Shown piece by piece: positions 12,141 through 24,253 of a stretch of 64,000 nt of DNA (positions within the stretch are counted from its first letter, which is position 1; every line of letters begins with the position of its first letter). A program made the position numbers and the translations under genes. The DNA lies in NCBI RefSeq assembly GCF_963576615.1, contig NC_088711.1, forward strand, positions 6,758,001 through 6,822,000, read 5' to 3'. The notes below the pieces were generated by a model. It was not told where the DNA came from and ran no database searches. It worked only from the letters and a program-made list of their open reading frames with translations. Source of the stretch: Watersipora subatra. Its lineage: Eukaryota; Bryozoa; Gymnolaemata; Cheilostomatida; Watersiporidae.

Positions 12141-13552
12141 GCATCAATTATAACAATTACATAAAATCAACAAAAATGAATGTCTTATTCACATAAACAT
12201 AGTACCCTTAATAAACAACCATACAAGTAATAAAATAAATGAAAATAAAACCGCTCAAAATGCTACCATATCGCTATGTAAAATGAAAATGTAGCAATTT
12301 TCACTGGAAGTCATTCACACCCATCTTAGGCATAAAGCTTAATGGTTGACTTGCAACAAAATTCACATCACCGTTATTTGATATGCAAAGATTCACCATG
12401 TTTTACCCTGTTGTGTTGAAAATCGATGATTTTTTTTAAATCAAAAAAATCGATTTCTATTGTTTTATTTGATTTTTTTTATTTAAATCAATTTTTTTTG
12501 TTCCAAAAAGATGTTTTGTGTTCTAAATTGCAAGTTATTGCTATCAATTTGGAATTTATGATTTGCAGGAGTATTATGTAGTTTTATTACAACAACTAGG
12601 AAATGAAAAAAAACATTTACACAGTTAACATTTGATAAAAAGGACAGCATAATTTATGCGTTGGACATTAAATCCCAGAAACAAAGATGAAGAATCACAG
12701 AGAACAGATCACACAACTGCTAAGCTGCAGACATATTCATAGGCACTTGCTGTGGCAGCTGTCACTGTTTTGGGTGCTGTTTGAGGCTTCTAAATTTTTT
12801 TTAGATATAGCTACTTTAAGTTGAGCAACCTTGCAGCACTGTGCTTGACAATATGGTTTTAAATTTAATCATTGAAAAGTATCATTCAACATTGAAAAAT
12901 ATTACCTTTAAATGGCTTCAGTCGAACGTTTTAACCTGCTGTTAAAACATGGATCATTGAAATGTTCGTTGCAGATAAGTGCTCAAGGATCAGGCTTATT
13001 CACTCTTCTGCGGTTGCGATACCATTGTAAATAACGAGAGTTCTCAGTTGCTTTGTTTGGAAATCTAAAAATTAAAATGAAACTGTAGTAGTTAGTTAGC
13101 AGCAGTAGTAATAACAATAGTATTATTACTCTTATCTCCTTACTGCTAGCTAGATCCAGGTACAACAATAAATAATATTATAAGCATGACAAACACTTCC
13201 TTCAAATATAAATATTTAGAAATAACCTAATGGGTTGTAGTTCCAAAATATTAATATAGAAAAAATTCAAAATTTAAATAATAAAAAACCTTCGTTCTGA
13301 AGGAAGAACATTTCACTCACTAGCTTATAAATTTATCTAATCACCGACAAAATACAGTCAAACTCGTACACTCAGTAGTGACACTGATCGACTCTCACTC
13401 ACCCAGTATTACCTCGTATTACCTCGTAGAATTCTTCACGCTAAACCACCTAGGGATGTAAGGGGCGTGCCTCAATTAGACCCAAATGGATTTTTTCTTT
13501 GTAAAACAATGTTCCAGTAATTGGTTTCATAATTAGAATCTATGAATTAATG
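12141..13552. other. Region without a gene; one TTAA-element terminus and an A/T tract
   Basis: 12339-12419 is a solo piece of the TTAA-element inverted repeat (TTAATGGTTGACTTGCAA, then GATTCACCATG). 12426-12495 is a low-complexity A/T stretch that partly folds on itself (AAATCGAT/ATCGATTT). The remainder shows nothing I can support. Confidence 0.6.
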
Positions 13553-13915
13553 TTACATAGAGGTCTGCAATTTAAGGTCTCGTATTGTCTTTGGTAAAAA
13601 GCTATTGTGGAAGAGTGACCTGTTTGTTTGTAGAGTGATTGGAACTTCGTGTCTTTGAGATCTAGTTTGTATAAAGTTTGTTGGTATGGTAATGAGCTTG
13701 TCATAAGATTCTGTGAGTGCAGGATGTATATCTTCTTTGCTTAGTACTCTCATAAGTAGCCTCATTCTTTGTTGTTGTCTTCTTTGTTGTAGTGGGATCA
13801 CTCCTAGCTTGTTTATAGCCTCGCTTATGCCTCTTGTACCTTTCAGGTTTGCAATAAACCTGATAGCTTGGTTCTGTACAAGCTCTAAGTCTTTGATGTC
13901 ACCTTTATGACTAGT
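13553..13915 (-). pseudogene. LINE (non-LTR retrotransposon) reverse-transcriptase C-terminal fragment
   Basis: The - strand frame reads HKGDIKDLELVQNQAIRFI, then GTRGISEAINKLGVIPLQQR, RMRLLMRVLSKE, and near the end NRSLFHNSFLPKTIRDL before the stop. The LE-VQNQAIRFI... LG-IPLQ-RR... S-F-PKTIRDWN layout is typical of the C-terminal end of CR1/jockey-like LINE reverse transcriptases, where NSFFPRTIRDWN-like endings are standard. Only the last ~120 codons remain. 5' truncation is normal for LINEs, and no polymerase core is present. Confidence 0.75.
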
Positions 13916-14237
13916 GTAGTGACAGTGACTAGTGTAGTAGAACTAACTAGTGGCAGTACTAACTAGTAGTAGCACAACTATTAGTAGTCGTAGACTTGAG
14001 CAATAGTAACAGAACTAGTAGTAGAAGTGACTCACTTGTGAAATGTCATGCCTTTTCCTTTAAAAGTCCATTCTTGCGGTTTTTGCAGTTCATGGAATAG
14101 CAATAGCACTGTGCACCTACACCCTTATCTCTCGCACATAGATTATTAGTAGCAATCTCAGTAGTCTGTTCCTTTGATTGAGCGGTGTATTCGTGACCTT
14201 CCATAGCTGTTAAATCTGAAATTAGATTTCTTTCTCA
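13916..14237. other. Gene-free, ACTAGT-rich spacer
   Basis: Short irregular repeats of GACTAGTGTAGT and AACTAGTAGTAG at about 13916-14030. Nothing else supported. Confidence 0.5.
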
Positions 14238-14245
14238 CATTGAAC

Positions 14246-15059
14246 CACAGGTGTCCTTTAGCGGGGATATTGCCGAAGCCGAGACCGGGCCGTAGTCTAC
14301 ACACACAAAAACAACAAAGGTCCACGTAGTTATGAGCAAAAACAAAAGTATCCACTCAAATATCTCACCAATCCGATGAGCAGTACACACAAAAACTAAA
14401 CCAATCGACTGAGCCACACATCATGTCAAAATACTCCAAGTTTCAAGTCATGTCGTACACAACTCACCTTATGGTTTGTCAAAACTTGTCCCAAAGTCCC
14501 TGTTAATTTGGGACTGTCCAATATGTTTTAGAAATGGTCGCCGCTAGCCTAACGTCCTGATTCAACATCTTAGTAACTATCGGGGTATTGCTGAGTGCTC
14601 CCGATCTTTTTGAGTCTCTCCTAAGCATGCAAGAACCAATCAAAATCGGGTTAACACTATTGTAAACAAAACTTAAGAGGGACTCAAAAGGATCGAGAGC
14701 ACTTAGAAATGCCCCGATAGTTACTAAGATGTTGAATCAGGACGTTAGGCTAGGCTAGCGGCGACCATTTCTAAAACAGATATTGGACAGTCCCAAATTA
14801 ATAGGGACTTTGGGACAAGTTTTGACAAACCATAAGGTGAGTTGTGTACGACATGACTTGAAACTTGGAATATTCTGACATGATGTATGGCTCAGTCGAT
14901 TGGTTTAGTTTTTGTGTGTGCTGCTCATCGGATTGGTGAGATATTTTGGTGGATACTTTTGTTTTTGCTCATAACTACGTGGACCTTTGTTGTTTTTTGT
15001 GTGTGTAGACTACGGCCCGGTCTCGGCTTCGGCAATATTCCCTCTAAAGGACACCTGTG
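14246..15059. mobile_element. 814-bp foldback element: ~380-bp inverted arms around a 46-bp loop
   Basis: Left arm 14246-14625 and right arm 14672-15059 are near-identical reverse complements with only a few substitutions and small indels, joined by a 46-bp loop. The flanks CATTGAAC (14238-14245) and CATTAAAC (15060-15067) match at 7 of 8 positions, as an aged 8-bp target duplication would. Mirror ORFs on both strands (for example MAQSIGLVFVC at 14417 and 14887) are shadows of the palindrome. A transcript would fold into a long hairpin. Confidence 0.85.
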
Positions 15060-15067
15060 CATTAAAC

Positions 15068-16293
15068 ACAATGAAATTAACTTGAACATTAACTGATAAT
15101 GGCGTCGACCGGATTTCCGTACTCGCGAATGACCTTTTGCCATTCCAGGGGTTTTAAGTTCAATGGTTATCACTTTAGGAGTCTAAGGAGATGTAACTTT
15201 ATGGATAGGCCAATGCCATTCCAGGTACTGTACATTTAATTGTAATTCCAGGTAGTTAGTGTAATTCAGTGCCTTTTCAACTTGGTTAGCGCCAATCATA
15301 AACGTAGCCTGTTAGCAATACGTATAGTAAATGATCTAGCTCTACGGCTCTTTGTTCGGTTATTGTTGTTTTATTGGGTTTTTGTGGCTCAGGCTATTTT
15401 GGCGTCTGCGGTTAACGCAGATGCGGGTGGTTGCAAGGGTAACCGGTCCCAACATTTACAGTAAGTGGATAAAGCCAGTTAAGTGGATTGGGTAGAACTG
15501 TAAATGTTAGCCTATTGGCCAGTATTTGGTAGTATGTAACTGAAAGAAACGCGGAACCGGTCTATTACTACAACTTCGTGTAAGTAAATACCCTTATTAA
15601 AACAGTTATGACTCTAACTGCCTTTATGGCGCCAACTGCATTGCCCCTACATTGTACATTACACGTATAGGTATTAGATTTACTTTAACGAACTTGCTGT
15701 GAACATGCAGGTGTAGCCTTGGTTTCTCCATGACCACACAAATGTAAGCAGTTTTTTATGCAGACCTTTCATTCACGACTACAACTAAAAACCTTGTCCA
15801 CTATGTTGCTGCGAAACAGCTTGCTTGGTTTACAGATGTATAAATAATGCTCGTCAGTAAAAGAAACAAAAAACAAACATGCGCATTCTAGGTACTGGTT
15901 CTATGGCCTTACAATATTTTGTTAGCCAATAACAACCTGGATCTGTAATTTTGAACAAATAATGCGCAAAATGTTAATGCCACGGGCTAGCCGGGTCACG
16001 AACTCAAGGATTTTCGCCACGCTCCTACAAAACAAAAACAACAAAAACAAAATAATCCTAATAGAGCTCCATCATTAAACCCCGCCCATATGATAGCCGT
16101 CGGCTATCCTTGGGGGCTGTATATCATTGCTATTATGAATGCAGTAATATTTTATATCATGTTAAAGATTGCAACAGCTAGGGGCTTTAATGAGCATTTT
16201 TAATATAGGCCATTGTCATTAGGCTATTACGCTGAATGAGTTATCACAACTTGAAGGTCTAGTAATCCATGTTGTATTGTTGTTCAATATTTG
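15068..16293. other. Gene-free region
   Basis: Apart from the inverted copy of the 36-bp repeat at 15137-15172, I see no gene or element. The ORF at 15282-15464 has a hydrophobic patch but no start context or family match. Confidence 0.4.
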
Positions 16294-16298
16294 GTATT

Positions 16299-16527
16299 TG
16301 TTGTATTATTTACTTAGTTTGAGTTAGCCTTATTTCGTATCAATTATGCATAGACATCAATATTGTTTATATGTATTGCTGCTTTCTATGCTGGAGATAA
16401 CCTGGGAGTTATGGGTAATAAAGTACTCTTCCGGTTTCTACTTGCTACTGTAAAACGTTAATATATTCAGTACTAATGACAATCTGATAATAGCTTATGA
16501 TTAGGGTCGCATCTAATGAATACAACA
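16299..16527 (+). repeat. 5' LTR of the Ty3/gypsy element
   Basis: 229 bp, TG...CA ends, matched by 20723-20951. Differences include T/C at position 6, a T/A near the middle, and a small cluster at the 3' end (CATCTAATG versus CATATAACG). Confidence 0.95.
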
Positions 16528-16539
16528 TGGTGGCAATGT

Positions 16540-17440
16540 TGTAACTCATGCCTTAGTTATTATGGAGGGAATCGTACCGCCATCACTGCTAATCTTCGAT
16601 CTAATGACTTGTCTTCGGAATGGCGTCGCTGGAAGAGAGCGTTCACTGACTATCTGCTAGCAATAAACTTGGTTGATGCTTCAGAGTGTGCAGAGAGACG
16701 TAAATTAGCATTGTTTAGGCATGTGGGGGTGAAGATGTTCGTGAACTTTATGGTCAGATGGAGTTCATGGCTTTGGTTGATGGGGAAGATCAACCTACTA
16801 AAATAGATGAGGGTAAAACAGGTCGGAAATCGAATGATGTTCTGGCCAAGTTTCAGAAATACTGTAACCCTAGATCTAGTATTGTTGTCAGCAGATTTGA
16901 GTTTCATAAATATGAGCAAGATGGAACAGCTATAGATGTTTACTTGATGAAACTTAGACACCTGGCAATTGGTGCGAATTTGGTAATCAACGAGATTCAC
17001 TTATCAGAGATAAACTTCTTTTTGGTCTGGATGATACCAAGGTGAGAGAAAGGCTTATGCAAGAATCCGATAGAACCTTTACTTTAGATTATGTTATCAA
17101 AGCTGTAAGAGTAAACGAGGTCTCCAAAGCTGGAACTACCACAATGAAATCAGACACACCTGAGATAAACGCTGTCCGTGCCAGGCTCACTTATGACAGT
17201 TATAGTAATAGATAGTCCTTTGGGGATAGTATCAAATGTTCCAAGTGTGGACAAATGCATGGATAAAGTAAATGTCCAGCATTTGAAACAAAATGCAATA
17301 AATGTGATCTTAGGAATCATTGGGCTAGTGTGTGTGTCGTTCTAAAAGTAAGCAAACTGTTCACGAGCTGCAGGACACACATTCAGAGGACAGTTCTAAT
17401 GATGCAGCTGAGATTTACTTTGGGGAGATTTCTCAGGTTG
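16540..17440 (+). pseudogene. Ty3/gypsy gag remnant with zinc knuckles
   Basis: Capsid-like protein is spread over several frames: one frame from 16516 to about 16740, another from 16758 to about 16980, then a third to about 17440. The last part holds two CCHC knuckles, CSKCGQMHG-stop-SKC and CNKCDLRNHWASVC, typical of nucleocapsid. At least two frame slips and one in-frame stop inside the first knuckle show that it cannot be translated whole. Confidence 0.8.
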
Positions 17441-17499
17441 ATAATGTGTAAACAGGTTCTTGGTTAGCCAATATCAAAGTCCATACTGATACAAAAAGG

Positions 17500-20417
17500 A
17501 GTCAGTTAATCAGGTTCAAATTAGACACTGGAGCCTCACTCAGTGTTTTTGGACCTAGGCACTGTGTTGGTAGTCTCAACAAAACTACTAAGAAATTGTA
17601 TGGACCTGGTCGTACACCACTACGTTGCTTAGGGGTGATGTCATGCAAGATGAGTGCTGGAAAAGAGACTATTTCTGAGGAAATTTATGTAATAGATAAG
17701 CAAACGGCACCATTATTAAGTAGAAAAGCTTGTGAAAGTCTAAAGCTGGTATCTGTAGACCATAGTCGGTGTGAGATTGGATCTGTGGAAGTAGATAGCT
17801 GTCTGTTTCGTGGACTGGGAAAGGTAGACCGAGAGTATAGTATCTGTTTAAAGTCCAATTCTACTCCTTTTGCCATTCATGTCCCCCCGACCTATCGCCT
17901 TTCCCCTCAGAGCTAAAGCTGATGAAGCATTAGAGAAAATGCTCGTTGACAAAGTTATAGCCCCTATAAAAGAACCTACCCCCTGGGTAGCACCAATGGT
18001 CGTAGTACCTAAGTCTAATCAAGAGTCAGTGAGAATATGTACTCACTACACTGCTTTGAATAAACATTTACTTCGGGAAGTACATCCGATGTCTACAGTA
18101 GAAGATAGCTTAGCTAATTTGGAACGAGGCACTGTGTTCTCAAAAATCGATGCAAACAGCGGATTTTGGCAAATCCCTCTGTCCAATGAGTCTAGTAAGC
18201 TTACCACATTTCTTACACATAAAGGCAGGTTTCGTTATATACGACTTCCTCAAGGCCTGAACAGTTCCCCAGAAATATTTCAAGCAGAGATGAACAGAAT
18301 TTTGTCTGGAATTGAGGGTGTAATTATACACATGGATGATGTGCTGGTCTTTGGGAAAGACAAAAAAGATTATGACAATAGATTACAGGAAGTGCTTGGG
18401 CGGATTTTAGAATCTGGCATGACACTTAATAAGTCTAAGTGTCAGTTTGGGGTGCCACAGGTTCAATTTCTTGGTCATATAATTGATAAGACAGGAATTC
18501 ATGCTGGTCCCAGGCTCCAAGGAATCATGGGCTTTCCCACCCCCAAAACAGTTACAGAGCTTAGAAGTTTTCTAGGTCTAGCAAATCAGTTCGCAAAATT
18601 TTCTAGTAAGTTAGCTGAAGTAAGTAAGCCCCTAAGAGATCTTCTTCATGCAGATGTTGCAAAAGGAGGATGGTATTGGGGAGATAGTCAAACCATGGCT
18701 TTTCAAAACGTGAAAGGCCTGTTTAAAAAACCACCGGTGCTTGCTACATATAGCTCTACAAGGCAGACTTTTGTGACAACGGATGCCTCTAATCATGGGG
18801 TAGGGGCAACTCTCAGTCAGATTCAAGAGGATGGAACAAGAAGGCTAATTGCTACGGCCAGCCGATCTCTTAGTGAAACTGAGCAGCGGTATGCTGCTAT
18901 AGAGAAAGAAGCTCTCGGAGTTTGCTGGGCTATGGAGAAATTCTCGAAGTATATTCTGGGCATGAAACGGGTAACCATTGAAATGGATCACAAGTACCTC
19001 ATTACACTATTTGGAGATAAGTTCTTAGCTAGACTCCCCGCACACATTCAGGGTGCCAAGCTTAGACTTCAGAGGTATGACTATGTAATTACTCATATCA
19101 ATGGAAAGCATAACATATCTGCAGATGCTTTGTCGAGACATACCTGCACTAAACCAGATTTATTAGACACATCTAGAGTTGAAGAGATAGAACACTACAG
19201 TGCTGAAATAGTTCATCTCAATGGATTAGATCGACGTTTAGAAGCCATGTGTAAGGAACAACAAAATGATGAGGTGTTGCGTAAGGTCATATCATATGTA
19301 GAAGAAGGTTGGCCATCCTATCTTTCTTCTGTTGACACAGTTCTAAAGCCTTACATTGATCAACAAGCCTTTTTAAGCATCAACAAAGGATTCCTAATGT
19401 TCGGAACACGCATTGTTATATCCCTTGCCCAGACGTTGGAATGTGCTAGCAGGCTTGCATCAAGGCCATCTCGGTATCACCAAAAGTCAGTCTAGAGCCA
19501 GAAACTGTGTATGGTGGCCCAACATGTCAAAAGCTATTGAGACTATGATAAATCAATGTCTGAAGTGTAGAGAAGAAGCCGCTAAGCCTATCGAACCTCT
19601 TAGGCCCACAGCTACACCTGAAAGACCTTGGTAGGTGTTAGGTTCTGATCTCTTTCATTATAAAGGCCAAGTATATTTGATGTTAGTGGACTACTACTCA
19701 AGGTTTCCTGAAATAGCTTTGCTGGGAAATGATAGTTCCTCAAGAGGTGTCATGGCACATATGAAGAGCATGTTCTCCAGACACGGTGTTCCCGAGTGCC
19801 TTATTTCTGATAATGGCCCCCAATATTCGTCTACAGACTTTGCCCTGTTTGCTAAGGACTATGATTTTACACATGTGACTAGTAGTCCTCATTACCCTAG
19901 AGCTAACGGAGCCGCTAAATGAGCTATACAAACTATAAAACGTATGTTAAAGAAAGAGGATGACCCTTATTTGGCTATGTTAGCTTATAGATCTTCTCCA
20001 CAACAAGGACATTACTCTCCAGCTGAGCTGCTAATGGGGAGAAAACTACATACAACAGTTGTTACTCATCCAAATACTCTGAAACCTTCACTGCCTGACC
20101 ATGATGCCTTCAAAGCTAGCAATGATGCTTATAAGTTACACATAAAGGACAATCATGACAACACTAAAGTGAGACTGTTGAGGCCTCTTGAAAGGGGCAG
20201 TATAGTTTAAATTCGTGACAATAGACATGAGGGTGTAGTACAAAACCCTACCAATGACTGTATGAGGTCAGTGTCTGTGCAGTGTGACAACGGTCGAGTT
20301 TTAACATGTAACCGATCTGCTATTAAACCCTTATCTAATGATGAGCCTTGCACTGTTACATGTTCTGGTCGTCAATCTAAACCGCCTCGATATCTAGCTG
20401 ATTATCAGTATAGCTAG
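17500..20417 (+). pseudogene. Ty3/gypsy pol remnant (protease, RT, RNase H, integrase)
   Basis: The protease carries the active-site triad DTGA near 17525. The reverse transcriptase and RNase H occupy the 541-codon frame 17870-19495. RT shows LPQGLNSSPEIFQ and the catalytic IIHMDDVLVFG, the His-Met-Asp-Asp form found in some gypsy lineages; RNase H shows TTDASNHGVGA and EKEALGVCWA. The integrase follows in another frame, with the H2C2 zinc site (HQGHLG...CLKC) and core residues including LISDNGPQYSS. Breaks: a C-homopolymer slip near 17885, a slip near 19420, and stops at 19632 (TAG), 19920 (TGA) and 20208 (TAA); the frame ends with TAG at 20415-20417. Confidence 0.92.
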
Positions 20418-20722
20418 GCTGTTTTGAGTATATACAACCAATTGGTGGTATGATTCAATGGAACACTTTTACACGTACTGTTCACTATGTTATGAACCTT
20501 TTATGCTAACTGTTACATTATAACTCAGTGTGTTAAATATTGGGTATGATGTAAGATGCCAAATGTTTCATTTGGTTCAGGGTTCTTTGTTTATGTTTCT
20601 GATAAATCTTTGGTTTTCTTGGTTTGCGCTACTTGTATTGATGGTATCGATATAATATTTTATTACCACTGTTGTATGTTCAGAAGCTTTAGTTTGAGCC
20701 GAGTATATAACTGATAGGGAGA

Positions 20723-20951
20723 TGTTGCATTATTTACTTAGTTTGAGTTAGCCTTATTTCGTATCAATTATGCATAGACATCAATATTGTTTATATGTAT
20801 TGCTGCTTTCTATGCTGGAGATAACCTGGGAGTTATGGGTAATTAAGTACTCTTCCGGTTTCTACTTGCTACTGTAAAACGTTAATATATTCAGTACTAA
20901 TGACAATCCGATAATAGCTTATGATTAAGGTCGCATATAACGAATACAACA
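20723..20951 (+). repeat. 3' LTR of the Ty3/gypsy element
   Basis: 229-bp partner of 16299-16527, followed directly by the duplicated target GTATT at 20952-20956. Confidence 0.95.
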
Positions 20952-20956
20952 GTATT

Positions 20957-21969
20957 TACAGTGAATAACCAAAAACTTATGAGAAATACATCAAGCAAAA
21001 AATTTAAAAAAAGTTACACTGCCAATTAATACAATAGTGGCTTAAATTTTTCCCAAAATCTTTAAAATGATTGCATCTCTTTGTTTGTCCAGCAGTTGTG
21101 GGTGGGAAGAAAATTTGCATCATCTACTTGAAGCTAAACTTTTTCGCATTTTGCCATTTTCCTTTGTAAGAAAATTCTGTGTCTTTATACTTTTTCTCCG
21201 TACTTGACTGATAATAAACGGAATTCGTAGCTCAGCGTTTCTGCAATGTACAAAGCAGGGTAAGTTTTTCCTGAGACGTAACTACATATATTCAGCAATG
21301 CAAAAAAAAGTTAGGTCAGCAAACACTTTGAAAAGTATTGAACGTTCAGAAGATAAATCGTTCCATACGAAAGCAACAATCAGAATGCAGCCCGTTGAGC
21401 TAATGAAGCACATATTTTTGTTAATTAAATGTTAATTTTGTTTTTGCATGTATTATAATTATGGTTTGTTCATGTCATTTGTTCTTGAATATATATTTGT
21501 AGCATTTGATAGGTTATTATATAACTTTTAAGCATGCAAGTTTTTGCATGTAAAAAGCATGTATATAAGCATGTATAAATTCGGCTTACAATGGTGCGAT
21601 GCTCATGTCTCCTCTATTGCATATGAAAAGCCAGTTTGGCTGCAAACTGTAGCAAACATCAATGAGTGCAATTAGTTTTAACGCAACATTGTTAAATATA
21701 GTTTTAAAGGGTTATAGGGTAGCCTCTGTACGCACAACCATGTTCGTATATACTGTTATTCGTAACACGAATGTTCGCAAACAAGGTAGCATCTGTACTT
21801 ACCAAAGTTTGTAGAACACGCAAATCAGGTTCTGGAACGAATATTTGTTTTAAAGGATAATTGTTGATCGAATATTCATCAAAGATTATTAGGTAATAAA
21901 TAATAACTTTCATAATATTTTAAATTTAAAAGTGAGTTTAGGAAGAAATTTTAAGATTAGTTATTAATA
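20957..21969. other. Gene-free region with a dispersed repeat
   Basis: About 21616-21699 is repeated at 31111-31194 (shared: TTTGGCTGCAAACTGTA, CAACATTGTTAAAT). Otherwise nothing supported. Confidence 0.5.
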
Positions 21970-22299
21970 GTCTCTAGTCTTAATACTCATAGTAATGTGA
22001 CCCGCAAGAATAGAGGCGTTTAATACATACATTAATGTCGTAAATAAGACCAGAGGATTTTACTACAGTAAAGCGCCACACTAAACTAATGGTGTTCGTA
22101 CAGATAGTAATGTGATATAAAGGACTGCATGCATTTAATACAGATAGTAATGCGACATACAAGACTAGAGGTCTTTAATACAGATAGTAATGTGACACAC
22201 AAAACTAGAGGTCTTTAATACAGATAGTAATGTTACACACAAAACTAGAGGTCTTTAATATAGATAGTAATGTTACACACAAAACTAGAGGTCTTTAAT
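21970..22299. repeat. 40-bp satellite array, left block
   Basis: Unit ACAGATAGTAATGTTACACA + CAAAACTAGAGGTCTTTAAT. The first copies (before about 22130) are degenerate and the last four are nearly identical. The block stops at TCTTTAAT (22292-22299), where a transposon is inserted; the array resumes at 24254. Confidence 0.95.
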
Positions 22300-22584
22300 C
22301 ATAGATATAGTAAACCCTAGATTGGCGAATAGCTATCATTACAATGGAGTAAAAGTCAGGCCTATAATTGGCTGTTGTTTTCACGACGTTACGTCGTAGT
22401 GATGTGCATCACAGCATCAGAGCCTTCTATTGAGCAATAAGTTTAGTAGTGGAAGCACGCTTGTCCAACTAGTTTTTAAGTCATAAACGTAACAATAAGA
22501 CCAAATTCTTAGTGAAATGTCATCAGAAGAGACCAAAACACCCCAGGTATATCCTGAATTGCCCATAACAAGACAGAACTTCAA

Positions 22585-22850
22585 CTCAAAACAAGAAGTT
22601 CTCAACAATATCATAAGCTATCTATGCAGATTAAAGACACCAAGCTGAAAGCTGCTAGTGGAAAATAATAGGAAAATCATCATCATTTCGTCATTGGTTT
22701 TGAGTCAGCAGCCAAATCTGTACATGACATTGCTCAATATCTTTTCAGCAACTACCCTTACATCAACTACTTCCTAACCTTTAAGATCAACCAGGATCAC
22801 ATTGAGTGATCCTGGTTGATTGGTGACCAGATTGATAGGCCGAATATGTA
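22585..22850 (+). pseudogene. P-element/THAP9-type transposase fragment
   Basis: Frames read NNIISYLCRLK, then (shifted) FVIGFESAAKSVHDIAQYLF and YFLTFKINQDHIE before a TGA. In P/THAP9 transposases I recall a segment RKTF--GF-----S followed by a conserved Y-LTYK-SQDHLE. The order and spacing agree. It is frameshifted and cut short, so it is not functional. Confidence 0.6.
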
Positions 22851-23280
22851 TTGCTACAGAAAAGTGCCTACGTTCACACATGGAGAGCTATGGTATCACA
22901 CAGAGAGCTTTTAAACAAGTAACATCACAGACAATAACATATATGTCTTATTACATAACCTCAATCAAGGTTTTACATGTACAGTGCATGCCAACAGTCT
23001 ACTCAAAACTATAGTAAATCGCTATACTAAAATCAGAATACACTATGCCGCTTCAAAGCAGGAATCTAGTTCAACCAACCATAGACAAAAACTATCTGCT
23101 TCTAACTGCTTCCAACTACTTGTAACTGCTTCTAAATCTCATTTGATTCATTAGTTTGTTATTAGTTTAATTTCTATTTGGTCACTCTTTGTATTATCAA
23201 TGATATAGAAGCTTCTAAATCATTGGTATTATTCATTACCGTGTGTGTAAGATTCTTGCCTTTCTCATCCAAAGGCATTA

Positions 23281-24050
23281 CAGTCATACTTCGACTTACA
23301 AGCTTAATGCATTCAGAGACTGAGCTCATATGTCAATTTACTCGCATGTTGGTGCAATTTATTTATATATAAAACAATTAAATATATATTGATTGGTTAC
23401 CATACTCTAAAAATGCAAATAAAACACTCAAAACAATATATTGTAACAGAAAGAACATGTTGGTTATTGTCCTAACTTACCACATGCTTTCAAAAAGCAA
23501 CAAATAAAAAATAATGCAAGAAATGTGATAAATTAAAATGTAAAATTAAATACATACAATAGCAGCTAACGCTAGCATTTGCCAGAGAGGGAGAAATCAG
23601 TTATTCTTCATTACAACAGTTGACTTTGATAAATTTGGATTTTATCCAAGTCTTAAAAGACAAACTTAAAAGCAAACATATCTCAAAAGCAATATAGCTC
23701 AATCACGCATACATATTTTTCAATAATTTTCCGTTTAATATCAATTATCATTCGCTTTTTCTTTGCATTATCTATCCTTTTACTGGCAAACTTTCGGTCT
23801 ACGCATGGTACTTTTAATTCGCATAATTCAGCACTGAAAATCGCGCACAAATAACATGGTACAAAAGTATAATCTGAGCAGTTGAAAAATACAGAGTGAT
23901 GCTGCTCTCATAAAACACCTCCGACATACTTGGCAACTGATTCATGTGCTCGTATCTCAAACATGGCTCGTGTGTTAAAACTTGCTTAAAAGCTGGCTCG
24001 TACCTCAAGTTTCTCGTATGCTAGGGCACTCGTAAGTTGAAGTATTACTG
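23281..24050. mobile_element. Nested mariner/pogo-type MITE (770 bp)
   Basis: The left end CAGTCATACTTCGACTTACA mirrors the right end, whose reverse complement is CAGTAATACTTCAACTTACG. TA precedes the left end; the right flank has TG in place of TA, so the duplication is imperfect. It lies inside the P-like element and is therefore younger than it. No transposase is visible. Confidence 0.7.
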
Positions 24051-24253
24051 TGTATAAGTTTTACATATTTTCAATAAAATATGCAGTCTCAGATGCACAA
24101 ACTATGGAAAAAATGAGCAGTTTTTAGTGCTAAGTCAATAGGAGTTAATAGATCAGCTGATTCGCTTTGCACATCACCATGACGTTTCGTCATGCTAATT
24201 ATAGGCCTCACTTGTTTTGATTATTCGCATATCTAGGGTTTACTATATCTATG

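Larger units (their letters stand above)
16299..20951 (+). mobile_element. Full-length Ty3/gypsy LTR retrotransposon, coding-defective
   Basis: Two 229-bp LTRs, both beginning TGTTG and ending ATACAACA, enclose gag- and pol-like sequence. The 5-bp duplication GTATT flanks the element exactly (16294-16298 and 20952-20956). By eye the LTRs differ at about six positions (~2.6%), so the insertion is fairly recent. A purine run GATAGGGAGA precedes the 3' LTR as a polypurine tract. The order protease, reverse transcriptase, RNase H, integrase is Ty3/gypsy. No envelope gene is seen. Confidence 0.95.
22300..24253 (+). mobile_element. P-element-like transposon (1954 bp with nested insertion)
   Basis: Ends are inverted repeats of about 31 bp that begin CATAGATATAGTAAACCCTA; the right end is the reverse complement with two mismatches near GCGAATA. 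TCTTTAAT is duplicated at 22292-22299 and 24254-24261, an exact 8-bp target duplication that can be recognised because the target is a known tandem repeat. 31-bp TIRs and 8-bp duplications are the hallmarks of P elements. Inside is a matching transposase relic, and a separate element at 23281-24050 is nested. Without the nested piece the P-like part is about 1.18 kb, so it is internally deleted. Confidence 0.85.

Noticed and set aside
14158-15173. Several 60-80 codon ORFs on both strands
   Set aside because: Mirror images produced by the 814-bp palindrome.
16650-17000. 116-codon - strand ORF opposite gag
   Set aside because: Shadow of the retrotransposon's coding strand; no family motif.
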